DNA of 25,000 bases from Takakia lepidozioides (Eukaryota > Streptophyta > Takakiopsida > Takakiales > Takakiaceae): the NCBI GenBank assembly GCA_030704615.1, contig JAKLZA010000159.1, forward strand, positions 1 through 25,000, read 5' to 3'. How positions within the stretch are numbered: position 1 is the first letter of the stretch; each line of letters opens with the position of its first letter. Positions 20,150 to 25,000 of the stretch are shown in pieces. The position numbers were made by a program, and so were the translations under genes. The notes beneath the pieces are model-generated. The model did no database searches and was not told the origin of the DNA. It worked only from the letters and a program-made list of their open reading frames with translations.

Positions 20150-21696
20150 GATGTTGAGTATGCGATTGTGCGACGAGGCTGCTCGGGATTGTCTCGCTCG
20201 CAGTGTGCTCTTGCTGGGATTTGTAGTCTGTGCCCCTTGTTGCCAGTGCAATCCCCTTTTTGGTGGAGTGCATGTGGCGTATTTGTCCTGTCCCATGTTC
20301 CTCTGATTTAGTTTTTTAAGTCTGGACCTTGTCATATTGCTACTCTGTAAGTTCCTACTCCATTTTCGGTGGTACACATATTCGGCCATTGTACACAGAC
20401 GACATCTCCTTTCTTCCAGCCCTCCCACTTCATGTATTAGGGAGGTCGAACAGCTCACAACAGGCTTTCGAAGAGAGTTAGACACTGGAGCGCAGCGAGG
20501 ATCCAATAATTCTACTGCAACGTAAGGAGAGCGAGAATGTATGCAACCCGGGTAAGCTGATCCGCAGCTATCTCTTTTATTTAGGGGGTGTCACTGTGAA
20601 CTGAGATAATAAAATCTTAGATGTCTGATGGCCGTGTGAACGCCCTTAACCTGGTGAAAGTCAATTGGTGTCAATTAGTTAGAGGAGACTTCAATAGGCG
20701 AAGTGGCGCAGTGGCTCAGGTGTTTGTAATCTCGAGCAACCCTGTGCAGCTCTGGAGCCCCTCCATCTCATACTGGCTTGGACAATAGCAAGTTTCAAGA
20801 ATGCGGAACTTCCCCCTTTTGTTGGGGTGGTATGGGTTCCGGATTGCCCAGAGCCCTACCTAAAGATTATTCAGTTCGGTTTGACCAGTCATTAGCATAT
20901 CCAGTTTGGTGATCGTGTACATTGGTACGCCCCCTTTTTGGCTCGCTTGACTGCAAAGACAACATGAATGCAATTTGCAAGTGCCTAGAAAAGAGCATTG
21001 CTTCTGAAGTTTCTTGCAGCGTGCCTTCCGAGATCTGACTCACATGGCAACTGGCTTGCAAACTCGGATGATGTTCATTGATTGGCCATAGCAACGTAAG
21101 TTTGTGATGAGCTCTCACTGACTTGCCCTGCCTGAGGTCCACGGTGGAAAGCACAGTTGTTCCCAGGTTATTTGCAATGGCTTATGCATGGAGCCCTTTT
21201 GGCAGTTCTGGGTTGACCTCTTCCTTCAATGATAACAACAATAAATTTCTGACAGAGGCATGTGAATCAATTGGCTAATGGGGGGATGTGCAGCAACAAA
21301 AGGGTTTCCACGCGGAGAACAATCGAGCTGACCCAGGTTCCAAGCCCTACTTATCCTCAAGATGTCTGTCCCAGCTTGAGCTTTGTAATCCTTGTCTACA
21401 TAGCTTCACTTGCACATCTAGTGTTTGGGTGTGGACGGTGTAAAGTTTTCTTCATTGTTTTGGTCTGTCTGTCTCTCTTTCCAAACCAAACTGGGATTTT
21501 TTGGCCACAAGACTGTGGCAAGCAGTCTAATCACCACATTCTCTCTCCACAGACACCTACCTTCGATTGGAATTTGGCACCCATAGTGACATTTTTATGA
21601 GGGATTATGTAGCCATGCGAGATTTGTTAGTTTCGGATTCATCAGAATGCATTTTGCAAATAACCCTGTTTAGAAGCTTAAGGAACTGAGAGATGT
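20150..21696 (+). other. Probable 5' leader and leader intron of the cyclin gene
   Basis: The stretch contains no supported protein gene. Possible leader-exon donors are C|GTAAGG at 20522 and G|GTAAGC at 20552, and several AG acceptors precede ATG 21697. A weak tRNA-like A box (TGGCGCAGTGG, 20704-20714) lies inside but has no B box. The leader-intron model is inferred from position only. Confidence 0.3.
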
Positions 21697-24600
21697 ATGA
21701 ATCCAGGTGCATTGGTGGGGGCTACAACCATGGCAGCAGGGAGGCCCGCGACGTCTCGGAGGGCCCTCGGTGACATTGGCAACCTGGCTGGGGCCATGAC
21801 TCTGCGTTGCCGTGTTAGCAAGGACGGTCTACCCAAGTGAGTCTTTGCTCTTCTCTCTTTTTGTATAAATCCCTCGGGATAGGAGGCAAAGCTGGCCATT
21901 TTTCTGCACTGCTGTTAATGCAGTGCTGTTGACTTCAGATTTAGCTGGCCACTACTTGTGACCCCATGTTTAGGACTAGCTGAAGTGAAGATTAAGCTTG
22001 AAAATGGACATTCTTGGCCTCGGCAGTCTATGGTAAAATCTACGTCTGAGATTATATACTCCGCTGATAGGGTTGTCTGCCACTAGGGAAACAACCATCC
22101 CAAAAATGTGGTGTTGAGCAACTTCAGTTAGTGCCTCGTGTAACTTTGATGAATTTGATTATCAGTTGATAGATGGCTGTCTATGTCATGACTTTTGGAC
22201 TATAGGATCCACAAGAACCTGCCAGCTGTCAAGCAGGTGACTGGGGCCGATTGTCCCATCACATGGTATGGCAATTTCTGAGGCATTTCCTTGAGTTCCA
22301 TGGTAGACAGCTACCTTGCATCAAATTTTAATCCGTGCATGCATATCTTGACTCACAGTTGAGAGCAAACATAAATGTTCAGTTTGAACATGTTTGGCAC
22401 TGTGGATGTGTGATTCCCTTACATCTGATCTTTGCAGGAGATATGGAGCCAATCTAACAAGCAAAAACGTAGCATCCAAGCCCATCAGACTGGTATGCAC
22501 ATATCTTCTTGGCTAGTTGCTTGGCTTCTGTGATGATTATCTCTCTAGTTTGCACCACTGCAGCAGGTTCTAGATCCCTCCTTCACTGTGTCTCTAATTC
22601 GATGCAGGGGGACTGGAATTGAAAACTACTATGCTTTGTATGGTTTGCTTTACCTTTGATTCCTCCCATCGTCACACAATTGTACACCTGCTTTACTAGC
22701 TTAATCTTACAAACAGGATGTGGTGGGCTGTTAGGGAGCTATGACTGTCCTGTATGCTAAAAGGGGCTTACGTCCATGTCTATCAAGGGCTTCTGTAATG
22801 GCAAAGCAAATCACTTGTGAATATGCTCTCTCTCTGTACCTCAACAAGCTTTCCTGTGTCCTCAATTGGTTATTTGTGATGAATGCAGCCACCACCACCC
22901 AGCAATAAAGTGGGGGTAGACCTTCAAGTTTGAAGTCATTGAGGCAGTTACCACATGGGGCAGCAAACAACGGCGAACCACAGGATCCAGTAAGGTGCAG
23001 TCTGGCCCAAGCACTGCACCAAAGCTGGCCGAGATCCCTGTGCCAGCTGCGCATCACCTGGCAGCACCTGTTCCGCTTCCCAAAATCCAGATGAATTCCG
23101 TCACACGCCAGAGTGGGTTGAATGAGCCAGAACTGCAAATTGTAAAATCCTCAACCCCTGGTGTGCTGAAGCACAATCACCGTCCGCGTGTCGTGGCTGT
23201 GAAAGAGAGAGAGGAAACTTTTACAGCCCAGTTGACAGCCCATAGCCAGGTATGTCCAGAAACTACTACCGACTATATCATCAGCCCCTCAATTGTGTCG
23301 CAATACATTGCTCTTGTGATAGGTTGGATGCCTCGACATTCAGATTTCTTCTGTTGTACGGAACTGCAACTATTTTGCCTTATACAAGCTGCACCAGAAC
23401 AGACAGTTCAATGGTAGCCACTCTCAAGGTGGTCCTACCCTCAAAATCCTTGCCTGTGCTAGTCTAACTAGCTGCGGGTTGGAATATTCAGGACAATCTC
23501 AAATATCTGGTGGGGAGGACTCTTCATTTTACAAAGTCAGTCCATAACGTCTATCTTCTATTCTATCCAATCAATCATGAAGTTCCCAGTGTGTGGGCAG
23601 GCGATAAGCGGGAAATTAGATTTTGTCAACATTGATCAAACTGATATCAACAACCAACTGGCTGTAGTGGACTATGTGGAGGACATATACGGCTTTTACC
23701 GCAGGATTGAGGTCAGTCATTTCTTGCCTCTGTGTGTTGCTGTGACTGTAGCCTGATCTGGAATAAGCGTATTGTGTATTCTTAATCAGGAACTGGTCTC
23801 TATAGCTCAGTAGTGAGGAGCAAGATGGGATGTCAGATGATGGCTACATGGATCAGTCTTGTCGAGTCCGATAGTTGCAAGTGAGTCAGTTTTCAAATAC
23901 TGCTTGTAGGATGATGTGTTGCTGCATTTGATGTGAATAAATGATGGATGAGTCATGGTCGACACTAAAACGGTGAATTCTTGAGTCTTAATGTTGTTGA
24001 TGTGGCACATTTGGTCAGATTGCTGGAAACTCTAGCTCATTCTGCTTGAGGGGTGTTTCCCCTCTTGTTTGTCTGGGTTAATGTTGAAGGTATGCACTTT
24101 GCCAGGATGAGTTTGAACTCAGTTTGACTTGTGTTCTGTGAGCAGATGAAAAACTGTGTGGTGCCCGACTACATGATGAAGCAGGAGGATGTCAATCACC
24201 AAATGCGTTCTATTCTCATGGACTGGCTAATTGAAGTATGCTCATCCTTCCCCATGTCTCGTTGTTTCATGAAACCAGCCATAACTTTCTCAAAATTCCG
24301 TCCTGTTCCACTTCCATAAGGTGTCATATGTGTAAACAACTTGAGTAGCGCTGGGGGTACCATCCATCAGGACATGCCCAGTTTCTTTCTATAGTTGTGG
24401 GGTGACTCATGTCTCTCCCTTTCCACTGTTTGTGACTAGTTTTTTGGAGGGGGTATATATCCAAATGTGTCTGAACGTCTGTCCTAGCATTGTTATTGTA
24501 GTTGTCACATCCATTGTGAGTACAGCAAGCAAAGCTGAAAGAAAGGATGAAATTACATGATGTCCACAGAGGGCCCTCAGGGTTCATGAAACAAAATAGA

Positions 24601-24942
24601 AGAATAATGAAAATCCCCATCAAGGTACACAATTCTGTGCTGAAGTCAGCAGTTCAAAGATACAATTGTTTAGGTCAGCGACTCTCACAACCACGCAGAA
24701 TGTGCATCCTCAGTAGGGGTCCCATGACATGAATGAGTGGCCACTATATCAAAGTCTATGAATATTGTGTGTGACTGCAGGTGCATTTGAAATTCAAACT
24801 CATGCCAGAGACTCTATTTCTGACAGCAAATCTAATGGATCGGTATCTTTGCTGCCAACAAGTATCAAGAAAGGTTCTGCAGCTGGTTGGCGTGACCGCT
24901 ATGCTCATTGCTGCAAAGTATGAAGAGATTTGGGCCCCAGAG
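21697..24942 (+). CDS. B1-type mitotic cyclin, 5' seven exons (partial, continues beyond window)
   Basis: Exons: 21697-21836, 22206-22265, 22438-22492, exon 4 (start 22920 or 22889) to 23249, 23601-23711, 24146-24235, 24781-24942. Every donor is GT and phases agree apart from the exon 4 start. The N-terminus holds a destruction box RRALGDIGN (residues 21-29), which sends the protein to the APC/C, then CPITWRYGANL as in plant B cyclins. Exon 5 reads LDFVNIDQTDINNQLAVVDY and VEDIYGFYRR. Exon 6 has PDYMMKQEDVN and MRSILMDWLIE (the cyclin-box entry). Exon 7 has VHLKFKLMPETLFLTANLMD, RYL, LQLVGVTAMLIAAKYEEIWA and PE. HxKF marks a B cyclin and KYEEIWAPE favours the B1 group. It would activate CDK at mitosis. 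The rest of the cyclin fold lies past 25000. ATG 21697 is used; ATG 21730 is in frame and possible. Confidence 0.88.
23797..23875 (+). repeat. tRNA-like relic in cyclin intron 5
   Basis: A box TAGCTCAGTAG (23803-23813) and a B-box-like TTGTCGAGTCCG (23859-23870) occur at a permissive spacing. The flanks cannot pair as an acceptor stem and no anticodon arm is clear, so this is a SINE head or decayed tRNA and not a functional tRNA gene. Confidence 0.35.
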
Positions 24943-25000
24943 GTACCATTACCTCGTACAGCCTTTGAACCTAGTTGAATCAAAGTAAGGGAAGACACAG

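Noticed and set aside
20057-20506. 149-codon minus-strand open frame
   Set aside because: Basic, Arg/Ser-rich text without domains, in the probable cyclin promoter and leader; a chance open frame.
20704-20775. tRNA gene candidate (A box TGGCGCAGTGG)
   Set aside because: No B box, no anticodon arm and no acceptor-stem pairing.
22731-23138. 135-codon minus-strand open frame
   Set aside because: Antisense to cyclin exon 4 and intron 3, without family features.

Overview
This is a eukaryotic nuclear window, almost certainly from a green plant of the streptophyte lineage. Three genes can be assembled exon by exon with GT-AG introns and matching splice phases. One encodes a chloroplast-targeted photosystem II accessory protein (PSB33/LIL8 type), one a plant-style two-domain methyltransferase, and one a B1-type mitotic cyclin. 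tRNA-derived SINE-like elements and a decayed Helitron fill introns and intergenic DNA. There is no operon structure, rRNA, CRISPR array or intact tRNA gene. The exact taxon cannot be read from the sequence; a non-seed land plant or a streptophyte alga would fit.

Layout. 1-620: a possible 3' end of an unidentified plus-strand gene. 1033-7443, minus strand: a 12-exon gene whose inferred 582-residue product fuses a METTL2/6 (TRM140)-type tRNA m3C methyltransferase domain to a METTL21/FAM86-type protein methyltransferase domain. Its introns carry tRNA-like SINE heads, one of them directly abutting the exon 3 splice acceptor, and a sequence found again inverted near 8.4 kb. 7.6-10.0 kb: two SINE-like elements, a doubtful small plus-strand gene, and a short 40-bp tandem repeat. 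10311-12573, plus strand: three exons for a 305-residue PSB33/LIL8-like protein with a transit peptide, a Rieske-like fold lacking its metal ligands, and a C-terminal LHC-type helix.

13.9-19.9 kb: an AT-rich, repeat-dominated island. It holds a perfect palindrome with a TA tract, two diverged direct repeats of about 210 bp, a broken orphan coding sequence (15058-16081), smaller coding-like relics, and a decayed Helitron Rep/helicase fragment on the minus strand (about 17178-17760). 19.9-21.7 kb: a return to mixed composition, read as promoter and possible spliced leader of the next gene, with two AACGG (MSA/MYB3R-like) cores. 21697-25000+, plus strand: the first seven exons of a B1-type cyclin with a destruction box and most of the N-terminal cyclin fold; it runs off the window.

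The three real genes serve separate housekeeping roles (tRNA/protein methylation, thylakoid function, mitosis), and nothing suggests they work together. I found no convincing undescribed system. The most interesting points are the canonical LHC motif in the PSB33-like protein, the SINE at a splice acceptor, a reading-frame conflict at cyclin exon 4, the inverted duplicated sequence, and the broken orphan gene.
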